A program made the translations under genes and the position numbers. Shown in pieces: positions 26,928-35,804 of a stretch of DNA of 64,000 bases. The notes beneath the pieces are model-generated. The model saw only the letters and a list, made by a program, of their open reading frames with translations, had not been told where the DNA came from and searched no databases. Positions within the stretch are counted from its first letter, which is position 1; every line of letters begins with the position of its first letter. The DNA is from Reinekea blandensis MED297 (GTDB lineage Bacteria; Pseudomonadota; Gammaproteobacteria; Pseudomonadales; Natronospirillaceae), in contig NZ_CH724152.1 of the NCBI RefSeq assembly GCF_000153185.1, positions 90,954 through 154,953 on the forward strand, in the 5' to 3' direction.

Positions 26928-26991
26928 CAATGCCAGGCACAGCGGCGGCTCCGCCTTCACTACAAAGCCGCGCGTGTTGGCGGCGTTCAAA
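26922..26991 (+). repeat. Terminal attC of island 2
   Basis: 70 bp from GCTTAAC (26922-26928), overlapping the stop codon, to GTTCAAA (26985-26991). Inner arms GGCGGCTCCGCC and AAAGCCGCGCG pair. The 3' core departs from GTTRRRY exactly as the terminal sites of the other islands do. Confidence 0.82.
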
Positions 26992-27066
26992 TGTCCGTTT
27001 TCGAGCAATTTTTAACTAACGAAGTATTAGCGCTTACGACCGCTTTCACCACACAGCTGACATTGA

Positions 27067-27151
27067 GCGTCTTCGAACAGAGGTCTGCATTTCGGCAGAT
27101 TCGAGCAAACTATGCTTCCTTATAGCGGACAACCTATGGTTACGTGACCAC
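27067..27151 (+). repeat. Tail repeat shared with island 1
   Basis: 85 nt, alignable without gaps to 6706-6790, lying 76 nt beyond the terminal GTTCAAA of island 2. Confidence 0.7.
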
Positions 27152-27313
27152 ACCCTTAAGGGCGCTTTTACACTGAGCACTGTGTTGTTGTGCTCGCGTT
27201 GCCCTGTGTCCTGTTACCCCTTTGTGAGTACCGCTCAACTCTTCCAACTTGGTCTGCCGGGCTAAGTCATCATCAACGGTTTCGGCCAAAAACTGCACCA
27301 TTTTGGCTAACTA

Positions 27314-27330
27314 TATGGACATAGCCGCCC
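27314..27330 (-). promoter_or_regulatory. Weak AraC-like half-site before ytfQ
   Basis: On the minus strand GGGC-N7-TCCATA: TCCATA is perfect, only GC of TAGC matches. It is 122 bp upstream of ytfQ. It could link this importer to AraC, but chance is a fair alternative. Confidence 0.25.
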
Positions 27331-27452
27331 ACCTCCGTGTTTTAACTTCCCATCCTGATTTACCCGGCTGTACATTAATTGAACTCGTTTATCCGGGCGA
27401 TTAAGCCTGACTATGAGTTCAGAAAACAAATACAAAAAAAGAGGGATTTACC

Positions 27453-28403
27453 ATGAAATCAGTAGTTGGAAAGCCAGTAATCAAGGCTGCATTAGGCCTT
27501 GCTGCCGCGACCCTTATGTCCGTGTCGGCCATGGCCGAGTTAACCGTTGGATTTGTACAGACCGGATCAGAATCAGGCTGGCGAACCGCCTTCACCAATG
27601 CCACCAAAGCGGAAGCCGAAGCACGCGGATACGACTTTAAGTTCGCGGACGCACAGGGCAAACAGGAAAACCAGATTAAAGCCATTCGCTCGTTTATCGT
27701 TCAGGGTGTCGATGGCATTGTTCTGGCACCTCTGGTCACCACTGGCTGGGACAAGGTGCTGAAAGAAGCCGATCGTGCCGGTATCCCGGTCGTATTGGTC
27801 GACCGTGGGCTGGATTCTGACCCGAGTCTTTATGTCACCAGCGTGGGTTCTGACTTCACTATGGAAGGCGCGATGATTGGCGCCTGGATGGCCGTTGAAA
27901 CGGAAGGCACCTGTGACATCGTGGAGCTGCAAGGCGCTGTCGGTGCTGATGCTGCGATTAAACGTCAGGCCGGTTTTGCCAATGTCATCGAAAACTTCCC
28001 CGGCATGCAGATCATTGCCTCGCAAACCGGCAGCTGGAGTTCAACCGGCGGTAAAGAAGTGATGGAAAGCTTCCTCAAATCCATCGGTGGGGAAAACATC
28101 TGTGCGGTGTGGGCACACAATGACAACATGGCCATTGGTGCCGCTCAGGCCATTAAAGAAGCCGGTCTGCAACCGAGCGAAGACATCCTGATCGCCTCCG
28201 TTGATGCGATTACCGATATCTTTAAAACCATGGCCGATGGCGAAACCAATGTGACGCTGGAACTGAGCCCATATCAGGGCGCCGCGGCATTTGATGCACT
28301 GGAAGCACACCTGGCCGGTGAAGATGTACCGAAGCGCATTACGGTACCGGGTGGTCTGTTCTATCCGGAAACGGCGGCAGAAGAGTACGCGCGCCGTAAG
28401 TAA
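27453..28403 (+). CDS. ytfQ: Periplasmic furanose-binding protein YtfQ
   Basis: 316 aa. After a signal peptide ending near SAMA, the sequence tracks E. coli YtfQ closely: LTVGFVQTGSESGWRTA, KQENQIKAIRSFIVQGVDGI, VAPVV-like LAPLVTTGWDKVLKEA, VVELQGAVGADAAIKR, KEVMESF and CAVWAHNDNMAIGA. E. coli YtfQ binds galactofuranose; homologues in arabinose clusters bind arabinofuranose, which fits the ara genes nearby. First gene of ytfQRT-yjfF; a hairpin separates it from ytfR. Confidence 0.92.
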   Translation: MKSVVGKPVIKAALGLAAATLMSVSAMAELTVGFVQTGSESGWRTAFTNATKAEAEARGYDFKFADAQGKQENQIKAIRSFIVQGVDGIVLAPLVTTGWDKVLKEADRAGIPVVLVDRGLDSDPSLYVTSVGSDFTMEGAMIGAWMAVETEGTCDIVELQGAVGADAAIKRQAGFANVIENFPGMQIIASQTGSWSSTGGKEVMESFLKSIGGENICAVWAHNDNMAIGAAQAIKEAGLQPSEDILIASVDAITDIFKTMADGETNVTLELSPYQGAAAFDALEAHLAGEDVPKRITVPGGLFYPETAAEEYARRK

Positions 28404-28428
28404 ATCGTCCGAAGTTTGACAGAGCCGT

Positions 28429-28459
28429 GACGGACAAGGTCTTTAGCGCCTTGTCCGTC
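28429..28459 (+). terminator. Intercistronic hairpin between ytfQ and ytfR
   Basis: GACGGACAAGG and CCTTGTCCGTC form an 11-bp perfect stem followed by TTTT. It probably works as a partial terminator or 3' stabiliser so that binding protein is made in excess over the membrane components. Confidence 0.7.
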
Positions 28460-28497
28460 TTTTACCTTGAATCATCTTATAAGCTTCGGAGTGCTTC

Positions 28498-30018
28498 ATG
28501 AACATGAACGTTGCCACCGCTGTCGACGAAGCGCCACCTCTGCTCAGCATTCAGAATCTGTCCAAAGGGTTTGCTGGGGTACGCGCGCTTGATGACGTGT
28601 CTTTTTCAATTCGTAAAGGTGAAATTCACGCCCTGTTGGGTGAAAACGGTGCAGGAAAATCCACCTTTATTAAAGTGCTGACCGGTGTTTATTCCCGCGA
28701 TGCCGGCCAGATCTTATTTGAAGGCGAGGCCTTCCATGCGAATAATTCCGGACATGCGCAATCGCTCGGCGTCAGTACCGTGTATCAGGAAGTGAACCTG
28801 ATCCCGACCATGACCGTGACTGAAAACCTGACGTTGCTGAATCAGCCCAGACGGTTTGGTCTGATCAGTCCGCGTAAAGCCGAGCAGCGTGCCCGGGAAA
28901 TGCTTGAACGTGTCGGGTTGAACATTGACCCATCCGAACAGCTGGATCATTTTTCCATTGCCGTGCAGCAGCTCATTGCCATTGCCCGGGCCTTGGGCAC
29001 TAAAGCAAAGTTACTGATTCTGGACGAGCCAACGGCCAGTTTGGACGCCGATGAAGTTTCTCGACTGTTTGAGCTGATGACCGAACTCAAAGCCCAGGGC
29101 ATCAGCATCATTTTTGTCACGCATTTTCTTGATCAGGTTTATCGGATTTCAGATCGCATTACCGTCTTGCGCAATGGTCAGTATGTCGATACCTACAACA
29201 CCGCTGAGTTACCGCAGTCCGAGTTGATTCGGGCCATGGTGGGTAAATCACTCGATGAGCTGTCGAAAGACACCGGAGCGGAAAGCCGAGCTGTTCAGGA
29301 CACGCTGTTTGCGATTGACCAGTACGGCAAACAGCGTTGCCTGGAGCCGGTCGACCTGACCGTGGCCCGCGGCGAAATTGTCGGCCTTGCCGGCATGCTC
29401 GGGTCGGGTCGAACTGAACTGTGCAATCTGATTTTTGGGGTCGACTCGGTCGACTCTGGTGAGATGACGTTAGCCGGTCAGTCACAATCCATTCGCTCGC
29501 CGAAGCAGGCCATTGATGCGGGTATGGCCTATTGCCCTGAAGACCGGAAAGTCGACGGTATCGTGGCCGAACTCAGTGTTCGGGAAAACATGATCCTCGC
29601 TTTGCAGGCCAAACGCGGTTGGCTGCGGCCGATCCCGATGGCCGAACAGAAAGCCATGGTGGAGGAAATGATCGATCGACTGTCGATTAAAACCCCCAAC
29701 ATGAACAAACCGATTGGCGAACTGAGTGGTGGTAACCAGCAAAAGGTGATTCTCGCGCGTTGGCTGCTGACGCATCCGCAACTGCTGTTGCTCGATGAAC
29801 CGACCCGGGGCATCGATGTTGGCGCTCACCACGACATCATCGAAATCATGAACGAGCTGTGCGAACAGGGCATGAGTTTGTTGGTGGCCTCGTCGGAGCT
29901 GGAAGAGCTGGTGGTGTTTGCGCACCGGGTAGCGATTATGAAAGACCGACGCAAGGTCAAAGAACTGACCGGGTCTGAGATCAGTCAGCAATCCATTGTC
30001 GCCGCCATCGCGCAGTAA
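28498..30018 (+). CDS. ytfR: Sugar ABC transporter ATPase YtfR
   Basis: 506 aa with two ABC domains, as in the RbsA/XylG class. The N-terminal domain has Walker [10 protein letters not shown] and Walker [11 protein letters not shown]. The C-terminal domain has a degenerate Walker A (GMLGSGRTE), LSGGNQQKV and [11 protein letters not shown]. It powers import through YtfT and YjfF. The start MNMNVATAVDEAPP is about 94 nt after ytfQ; in-frame Met3 is an alternative. Confidence 0.92.
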   Translation: MNMNVATAVDEAPPLLSIQNLSKGFAGVRALDDVSFSIRKGEIHALLGENGAGKSTFIKVLTGVYSRDAGQILFEGEAFHANNSGHAQSLGVSTVYQEVNLIPTMTVTENLTLLNQPRRFGLISPRKAEQRAREMLERVGLNIDPSEQLDHFSIAVQQLIAIARALGTKAKLLILDEPTASLDADEVSRLFELMTELKAQGISIIFVTHFLDQVYRISDRITVLRNGQYVDTYNTAELPQSELIRAMVGKSLDELSKDTGAESRAVQDTLFAIDQYGKQRCLEPVDLTVARGEIVGLAGMLGSGRTELCNLIFGVDSVDSGEMTLAGQSQSIRSPKQAIDAGMAYCPEDRKVDGIVAELSVRENMILALQAKRGWLRPIPMAEQKAMVEEMIDRLSIKTPNMNKPIGELSGGNQQKVILARWLLTHPQLLLLDEPTRGIDVGAHHDIIEIMNELCEQGMSLLVASSELEELVVFAHRVAIMKDRRKVKELTGSEISQQSIVAAIAQ

Positions 30019-30032
30019 ACGGAGCAAGAGCA

Positions 30033-31046
30033 ATGATGAATCTGAAAGGATTGTCCATCAATCCGAAAATATGGGGCCCCATTCTTTCGCTGGTCGCTAT
30101 TATCGTGATCATGGGGATCATCGACCCTGGCTTTGTCCGAATCGAGTTCAAGGACGGCCGCTTTTACGGCAGTCTGATTGATGTTCTGGTGCGGGCGACG
30201 CCGACGGCGATTATCGCGCTGGGCATGGCGGTGGTCATTGGTACCCGCGGTATCGATCTGTCAGTCGGCTCGGTTGTGGCCATTTGCGGTGCAGTCGCGG
30301 CAATGCTGATTACTGAAACCGATCTGAGCTTTGCTTCGGTGATGGTTTTATCGCTGGCGGCCGGTGGCGTAATCGGGATGCTCAACGGCATCATGGTGTC
30401 GTATATCGGGATTCAGCCGATCATCGCGACGCTGATCCTCATGGTGTCCGGGCGCGGTATTGCGCAACTGATAACCGGCGGTCGTTCCGTCAGTTTCGAC
30501 AGTGTGGCCATGGACATCATCGGCAGTGGCATGTTCCTGGCCATACCGGTGCGCATCTGGATTGCGGCCGGACTGTTGCTGCTTACTATTCTGGTGATGC
30601 GTAAAACCGCCATTGGTTTGTTCATTGAATCGGTGGGGGCGAATGCGCGGGCAAGTCGCTACGTCGGCATTGAAGCGCGCCTGTTTAAAATGTTTGCGTA
30701 TGTCTTTTCAGGTATTTGTGCGGCACTGGCCGGCGTCATCCTGATTGCCGACGTCGGCATTGCAGAGATCAACCGTCTCGGGCTCTGGCTGGAACTGGAC
30801 GCCATTTTGGCGGTGGTGCTGGCCGGTGGTTCGCTGAACGGTGGGCGTATCTATTTGGGGCTGACCATCATCGGCGCGCTCATCATTCAGACGCTGACGA
30901 CCATCATCTTCAGCAGCGGGGTGCCGGTCGAATACAACCTGATTGTGAAAGCCAGCATCATTCTCGCCGTTTTATTGGTGCAGTCACCCACCACGCAAGC
31001 GGCGATTAAAGACCTGAACATGAAACGAAAAGGAGTACGAACATGA
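30033..31046 (+). CDS. ytfT: Sugar ABC transporter permease YtfT
   Basis: 337 aa, about eight to ten membrane helices, BPD_transp_2 family. The signature [20 protein letters not shown] is the conserved cytoplasmic-loop motif of RbsC-type permeases. It partners YjfF to form the membrane channel. Adjacent ATG codons at 30033 and 30036 make the exact start ambiguous. The stop overlaps yjfF by ATGA. Confidence 0.92.
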   Translation: MMNLKGLSINPKIWGPILSLVAIIVIMGIIDPGFVRIEFKDGRFYGSLIDVLVRATPTAIIALGMAVVIGTRGIDLSVGSVVAICGAVAAMLITETDLSFASVMVLSLAAGGVIGMLNGIMVSYIGIQPIIATLILMVSGRGIAQLITGGRSVSFDSVAMDIIGSGMFLAIPVRIWIAAGLLLLTILVMRKTAIGLFIESVGANARASRYVGIEARLFKMFAYVFSGICAALAGVILIADVGIAEINRLGLWLELDAILAVVLAGGSLNGGRIYLGLTIIGALIIQTLTTIIFSSGVPVEYNLIVKASIILAVLLVQSPTTQAAIKDLNMKRKGVRT

Positions 31047-32014
31047 TCAGCGAACGAACGTTACCGCTGCTGTCAGCCATTGCGGTGCTGTTGATCCTGT
31101 ACGGCTATGGCAGCTTTGCTTACAACGGCTTTTTTGGCCTGCGCTTGGCGGGCTACCTGCTCACCGACAACGCGTTCATCATTGTCACCGCCGTCGGCAT
31201 GGCCTTTGTGATTCTCTCCGGCGGTATTGATCTCTCCGTCGGATCCATGATCGCCTTCATCTGTGCCCTGATGGCGTTTCTGGTGGTGAAGCTGAATCTG
31301 CATCCGTTATGGGCGATCTTAATTTCTGTCTTGGTGGGCACCTGTTTCGGCACCATCATGGGGACGATCATTGCGGTGTTTAAGATACAGCCATTTATCG
31401 TCACGCTGGCGGGTATGTTCATGTTTCGTGGTTTGGGCTACGTCATTAACACCCAGCAGGTGAAGATCGACCATCCGTTTATGACCACATTGTCAGACTT
31501 TGGCGTCTACATCGGGCAGGGCGAGCTGAATTTCGTCGCCATGGTGATGCTGGTTCTGTTAGCGGTGGGTGTCATCGTTTCGAAGTACACCCGCTTTGGT
31601 CATAACGTCTATGCCATTGGCGGAGATTCCAATTCAGCCGCGCTTTTGGGTGTGAACATTACCGGAACCACCATCCGTGTTTACGCGCTGAGCGGTTTTT
31701 ATGCATCGGTGGCCGGCATTCTGTTTGCCGTGGCCACTGGCTCGGCGTATCCGGAGGTTGGCATTGCTGTCGAGTTGGATGCGATTTCCGCGGTTGTCTT
31801 GGGTGGAACCTTGCTCACCGGCGGTGTGGGTTATGTCTTCGGAGCGTTTATTGGCGGCATGACCTTTGGTGTGATTCAGCAACTGATCAACTTCGATGGC
31901 TCCCTGAATGCGGCCTCGACCCGCATTGTGATTGGTGTGTTGTTGCTGGCGTTTATCCTGATGCAGAAAGTGATTCTGATCTGGGCACGTAAGGTGACGG
32001 CTAAGCCGGTGTGA
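31043..32014 (+). CDS. yjfF: Sugar ABC transporter permease YjfF
   Basis: 323 aa BPD_transp_2 permease with the motif LSGGIDLSVGSMIAFICALM and GGTLLTGGVGYVFGAFIGG near the C-terminus. Using two different permeases is a mark of the YtfQRT-YjfF system and distinguishes it from the single-permease chvE-gguAB operon at 47-51 kb. Last gene of the operon, followed by a terminator. Confidence 0.92.
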   Translation: MISERTLPLLSAIAVLLILYGYGSFAYNGFFGLRLAGYLLTDNAFIIVTAVGMAFVILSGGIDLSVGSMIAFICALMAFLVVKLNLHPLWAILISVLVGTCFGTIMGTIIAVFKIQPFIVTLAGMFMFRGLGYVINTQQVKIDHPFMTTLSDFGVYIGQGELNFVAMVMLVLLAVGVIVSKYTRFGHNVYAIGGDSNSAALLGVNITGTTIRVYALSGFYASVAGILFAVATGSAYPEVGIAVELDAISAVVLGGTLLTGGVGYVFGAFIGGMTFGVIQQLINFDGSLNAASTRIVIGVLLLAFILMQKVILIWARKVTAKPV

Positions 32015-32047
32015 ACTTTCGAATATAAACATCACTTTTCCTGCGAT

Positions 32048-32073
32048 AAGCCCTGATCATCAGGGCTTTTTTT
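32048..32073 (+). terminator. Rho-independent terminator after yjfF
   Basis: AAGCCCTG-ATCAT-CAGGGCTT hairpin with a following T-run. Confidence 0.88.
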
Positions 32074-32290
32074 CGTTAGACGGGCGGTTTTTAAATGGCT
32101 GACACGCAAGGGGTTACCACTTAACTCTGAGATTCGACGGGGCCGCGCATCAGCGCTTTGACTTATTGGTGCCAACTATCGAATACTATTGCGATGAGCC
32201 ACGTACGGCGGGACGGTTAAGCAACTGTCTGAACACATTAACTCGCACGTATGATGGTTAATTCCAAAATGGATGAATCAAGGAGGACTC

Positions 32291-32845
32291 ATGTCTGATT
32301 CAGCGCTTTTGTTTTTAGGGAAAATTGAGGTCGAGTACGGTCAGTTTTACTTTGACCACCCGGATGACGATGAGAGTCTGTTCGATGGTGTTGTAGAAGA
32401 GGCGTTCATCGATCAGAAAAATGGGCTGTGCGGCGCCGGGATCGACGGCATGGTGTACTTTGTTGCGGGGCTGAACAATGGTGCGATGTCAGTTTGTATC
32501 GAACAGCATGAGCAGGCCCCCGAGCTGGATTCGTCGTACGATGATATTGTTGAAGTGTCGTTTACCAATCAAATCGCATCGCTGGCGCTGTGCCAGTGGG
32601 CGCATGAAGCGACATTTCCTTTAAACCTGCCAGAGGGACAATATCGCTTAAGGTACTGTGTTCAAGGGATGGATAATGAATATGGCGACGAGGATGATTG
32701 GTCGCTACCGATGCCGGGGCAAAGGCACCTTGTGCAGCTTTGGCCTGCGTCGCCCGAAGCCGACTCGATCATAAGATCGAACAGCAAGATGGGGCGCTAT
32801 TGGCACAAAAACTTTGGTCAAAAAGACGCCTCTCAAGAGCTTTAA
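32291..32845 (+). CDS. Hypothetical acidic protein
   Basis: 184 aa, soluble, strongly acidic in its first half (FDHPDDDESLFDGVVEEAF, SSYDDIVEVSF). The ATG at 32291 has a near-ideal AAGGAGGA four bases upstream, so expression is likely. No signal peptide, membrane helix or catalytic motif is visible. The layout (beta-rich, small, acidic, Trp-containing) is like many immunity or competence-like proteins, but I do not assign it. Convergent with the MerR gene. Confidence 0.72.
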   Translation: MSDSALLFLGKIEVEYGQFYFDHPDDDESLFDGVVEEAFIDQKNGLCGAGIDGMVYFVAGLNNGAMSVCIEQHEQAPELDSSYDDIVEVSFTNQIASLALCQWAHEATFPLNLPEGQYRLRYCVQGMDNEYGDEDDWSLPMPGQRHLVQLWPASPEADSIIRSNSKMGRYWHKNFGQKDASQEL

Positions 32846-32863
32846 GTCCTTAAAGCTAGCTCG

Positions 32864-33622
32864 TCACTCACCATTTTTCGCCAGGTTCGCCGCTGTCGCC
32901 TGCATGATAAACCGAGCCAACCCGGGCTGCAGATTGTCATAGCTGGCGGAAAAGCGCTCGTCCATCACGTACATCTCGCCGAGTTGCGCATGCATCGCCC
33001 GTGAGCAAGGGTAGAACCAAGTGTCGATGAGTTGTCGCATCTGTTCAACCACGGCAACTGCTTCATCGCTTGTGGCGGCATAACCGTTCTGTATCAATGT
33101 CGCCATGTTCTGGTTCAGTGCATCGGCGTCTCGTTGGTACCGCGCCCAGTCTTCTTTGTCGTAATGTTTAGTGCGCTGTGCGGACTCTTTGTAGGCGTCC
33201 GTTCCTCCCCATCGTTGTTGGACTTCCTCTTCGTATTGGTCGGGGTCAAACCCGTTTAAGGCGTTGAACATATCTTTGGTTTTCATAGTGTTTTCCTCTT
33301 GTTCTAGGTTGATCACGAGTTGCTCACGCATGGCCTGCAATCGTGCAATGTGTTCATCAATGCGCTGCTTCTGTTCCCGTAGTAAGGTAACGCGGTGATC
33401 CGTCTGGTCCTTCAGAACACGATCAATCTGTTTCAGCGAAAATCCCAAAGCCCGATAAAACAGAATGTCGGCCAATCGGTTCAGGTCGGCTTCGGTATAA
33501 CGCCGGTACCCATTGTCACTGCGACGACTGGGCACCAGAAGCTGGATTGCGTCGTAATGATGCAGCGTCCGCACGCTGATACCGGAAGCCTGTGCGGCCT
33601 GACTGATGGTATAAGTAGTCAT
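32864..33622 (-). CDS. MerR-family regulator with TipAS domain
   Basis: 252 aa. N-terminal winged helix TTYTISQAAQASGISVRTLH-HYD and NGYRRYTEADLNRL, dimerisation coiled coil (about 75-112), then a TipAS antibiotic-recognition domain from about 120 (RWGGTDAYKESAQRTKHYDK, TWFYPCSRAMHAQLGEMYV). Family members (TipAL, Mta, SkgA) bind hydrophobic drugs and activate promoters with over-long spacers. Its own promoter has the expected 19-bp spacer with a dyad, so it is very likely autoregulated. No drug-efflux target is adjacent. Confidence 0.92.
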   Translation of the reverse strand: MTTYTISQAAQASGISVRTLHHYDAIQLLVPSRRSDNGYRRYTEADLNRLADILFYRALGFSLKQIDRVLKDQTDHRVTLLREQKQRIDEHIARLQAMREQLVINLEQEENTMKTKDMFNALNGFDPDQYEEEVQQRWGGTDAYKESAQRTKHYDKEDWARYQRDADALNQNMATLIQNGYAATSDEAVAVVEQMRQLIDTWFYPCSRAMHAQLGEMYVMDERFSASYDNLQPGLARFIMQATAANLAKNGE

Positions 33623-33649
33623 GGTTCATTCCTGATTGATGATGCGTAA

Positions 33650-33680
33650 AGCCTAAGCTCTGACCCAACGTCAGGGTCAA
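33650..33680 (-). promoter_or_regulatory. MerR-type promoter with 19-bp spacer
   Basis: On the minus strand TTGACC, 19 bp, TAGGCT. The spacer contains the dyad TGACCC-N7-GGGTCA (33661-33679). This is the classic architecture untwisted by MerR-family activators. Confidence 0.8.
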
Positions 33681-33780
33681 GAGGTTTTATGAAAACAGTG
33701 TAGGGTAGGATGCAGAGTCGTAGGCGTGTTGATCTTGTGTGCACTGAAAGAAGGGGTAAGCGTGTTTTACAAAGGCAGAC

Positions 33781-33807
33781 CCAAAAGAAAGCCCTGCAGA
33801 GCAGGGC
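33781..33807 (-). terminator. Rho-independent terminator after the chitinase gene
   Basis: Minus strand GCCCTGC-TCT-GCAGGGC then TTTCTTTT. Confidence 0.8.
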
Positions 33808-33831
33808 TAGTTCAAGCCGACTTCGGCGTGA

Positions 33832-35166
33832 TTAGCAACCGAGATTTGACCCGGCCGAAACGCCCAGCAAGCGGGTGATGGCCAGGTAGTTATTGATTCG
33901 GCTTTGCACCTTGTTCGGGTAGCCGCCGTTACATTCCAACGCACCATTGATGCTGCGAATGGTTTCACCAAAGCCACGACCATTAACCATGGCATTGTGT
34001 GGCGTGTCGTTACCGGCACCACTCTGTGTCATCCAGAACCAGATCGCGGTTTCCCAGGCAACCGTTGAGTTTTGTTCAACGATGTCCGGGTTGCCAACCA
34101 GATCGAGACCCAGTGCTTTACCGGCGGCGCAGTAGTTTCCGTTCCAACTGAGCTGAATCGGGCCACGGCCATAGTACTTTTTACCGGGCCGGCAACCACA
34201 GTCGGCGCCACCCCAGTTGCCGCAGTACTCACCTTTGGCGATTTCAGTAATGTGTACAAAGTCGCCGGTTTCGTGTTTGAAGTTTGCCAGTGCGGCGGCC
34301 AGTTCACGCTTCTGCGTTTCGATGCTGCCGGTCTTGGCAAAGGCCGGGAAACTTTTCGTCGCGTCGACAAAGCCCTGATAGGTGTAGAACGGGTTTCGGT
34401 TCGGGAACAGTTGATTAAACTGCTGCTCGCTTATATGGAAGCCGGTGTTATTGTTGCCGCCATCATTGCCGCCGTTGTCACCGCCGCCGTTGCCATCGCA
34501 ACTTTGCTGGGTGGGCTCCCAGAACCAGGTGCTGATGACCGGGTCATACCCGGGGTTTTCGTGCTCAGCCACATAACGGGTACCGTTGTAGGTTACGATA
34601 TCGCCTTCGTTGTACCACTGGCCGGCGACCCAGGCGGCGCAGTTACCACCTCCATTGTTGCCGCCATCGTTACCCCCGCCGCAGTTTTGACTGGTGGGTT
34701 CCCAAAACCAGGTACTGATGACCGGGTCATAGCCTGGGTTTTCATGTTCAGCAACGTAGGTTGCCCCGTTGTAAGTGACTACATCGCCTTCGTTATACCA
34801 TTGCCCGGCTACCCAGGGTGAACAGCTGCCAGAGCCGCCGCCTGAACCCGTGTCGCCGCCATTATTAGACCCGCCACCGTTGTTGTTACCACCGCCCGAG
34901 CCATTACATTGGCCCAGGTTGCTCCAGGCGTTTGCTGCCGCCCAACCAACACCCGGCTCGTAGGCTCCGCCAATTGAGCACCAGCCGCCAACAAGGCAGC
35001 GATAGGCCGAACCATGATTGGTGACCGTTGCGCCGTTGGTATAAGAAGCGCCGTTCGAATAGGCGTTGATGCCGTTACAGTCGTAAGCGGATGCGACACT
35101 GGCTAGCCCCAGTACCAGAAGACCGGTCGCCGCTCGGCTCAATGATCGTTTAAAAGATATGTACAT
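33832..35166 (-). CDS. Secreted GH19 chitinase with three chitin-binding modules
   Basis: 444 aa. A signal peptide ends near Ala27. A first CBM5/12-like module spans about 29-88, then a Gly/Asn-rich linker. Two nearly identical CBM5/12 modules follow (Cys115-Cys162 and Cys176-Cys223, each WVAGQWYNEGD...ISTWFWEPT), each set off by Gly/Asn linkers. The GH19 domain occupies 243-444 with the general-acid Glu299 in FKHETGDF, the YYGRGPIQLSWN motif and conserved Cys residues. It should hydrolyse chitin outside the cell. The near-identity of modules 2 and 3 points to recent duplication. No other chitin gene is nearby. Confidence 0.93.
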   Translation of the reverse strand: MYISFKRSLSRAATGLLVLGLASVASAYDCNGINAYSNGASYTNGATVTNHGSAYRCLVGGWCSIGGAYEPGVGWAAANAWSNLGQCNGSGGGNNNGGGSNNGGDTGSGGGSGSCSPWVAGQWYNEGDVVTYNGATYVAEHENPGYDPVISTWFWEPTSQNCGGGNDGGNNGGGNCAAWVAGQWYNEGDIVTYNGTRYVAEHENPGYDPVISTWFWEPTQQSCDGNGGGDNGGNDGGNNNTGFHISEQQFNQLFPNRNPFYTYQGFVDATKSFPAFAKTGSIETQKRELAAALANFKHETGDFVHITEIAKGEYCGNWGGADCGCRPGKKYYGRGPIQLSWNGNYCAAGKALGLDLVGNPDIVEQNSTVAWETAIWFWMTQSGAGNDTPHNAMVNGRGFGETIRSINGALECNGGYPNKVQSRINNYLAITRLLGVSAGSNLGC

Positions 35167-35747
35167 ACGTATCCTCGACAGTTGAATTTTTATCGGGATT
35201 GACCGGCGTCGAACAGAGGAGTCAAAAAGGCTTCACTGAGACCATCGCTTTGCTTAAACATGGCTTTTGATTTGCCTTTGTGCCTGTTTAAGAACGGATG
35301 CGATTAATCGTTTCAAAACGACGCCGGTTAATCCGTGGTTCGTTTGAACTGATACAACACCACCGCTGCTGTCGTTGAAACGCGGATGGAAAAAATTCAA
35401 GCATCGTAAATAGTAAGAGATCCGAAAAAGGCGATCTATTGCATTGCGTTGTTTTAACAAACGTCTGAAAACTTTTGTCATGAACTGTGAATGGATCGAT
35501 ATTTTATCAGGCGATAGGTTTGGTAGTGCCATACCAAGAACCAGCCTGTTGAGCGCCCAGTTTTAATGGTTTTGTTACTGCCTGGTGAGAACTCAGGAGC
35601 CGAACATAGCAATGAGTTTTTTAAAGAAGTTCGTTTGTTTAGACGCAATTCAAATCCCTGCGGGCCTCATGGTGACGTGTTTTTTAATGTGGATCGATGG
35701 TTGTTAAACATTGCGTTGGTTTGACTTCTTAAGGAGGTCTGATCAAC
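35167..35747. other. Non-coding region upstream of the chitinase gene
   Basis: About 580 bases. A 92-codon minus-strand frame (35254-35532) lacks a ribosome site and any recognisable domain and is not annotated. The chitinase promoter must lie at the left end but no clear boxes are seen. A strong AAGGAGG at 35731-35737 belongs to the short leader frame that follows. Confidence 0.55.
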
Positions 35748-35804
35748 ATGACTCAATTGAACACATGCACTGCTAATACCAAGGACGCATCATTGAATGG
35801 ATGA
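35748..35804 (+). CDS. Possible 18-residue leader peptide
   Basis: ATG 35748 has a perfect AAGGAGG eleven bases upstream, better than any site for the methyltransferase itself. It encodes MTQLNTCTANTKDASLNG and stops at 35802-35804, eight bases inside the methyltransferase frame. It may be a leader for translational coupling, or evidence that the true N-terminus of the methyltransferase was lost by frameshift. Confidence 0.4.
   Translation: MTQLNTCTANTKDASLNG

Larger units (their letters stand above)
26992..27452. other. Non-coding stretch between island 2 and ytfQ
   Basis: No gene supported. It holds the shared tail repeat (27067-27151), a weak AraC-like site (27314-27330) inside the partial palindrome GGCTA..TAGCC, and the ytfQ leader with AGAGGG before the start codon. 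Confidence 0.6.

Noticed and set aside
35254..35532. 92-codon minus-strand open frame upstream of the chitinase gene
   Set aside because: No ribosome site, no domain or signal peptide, unlikely composition; judged non-coding.
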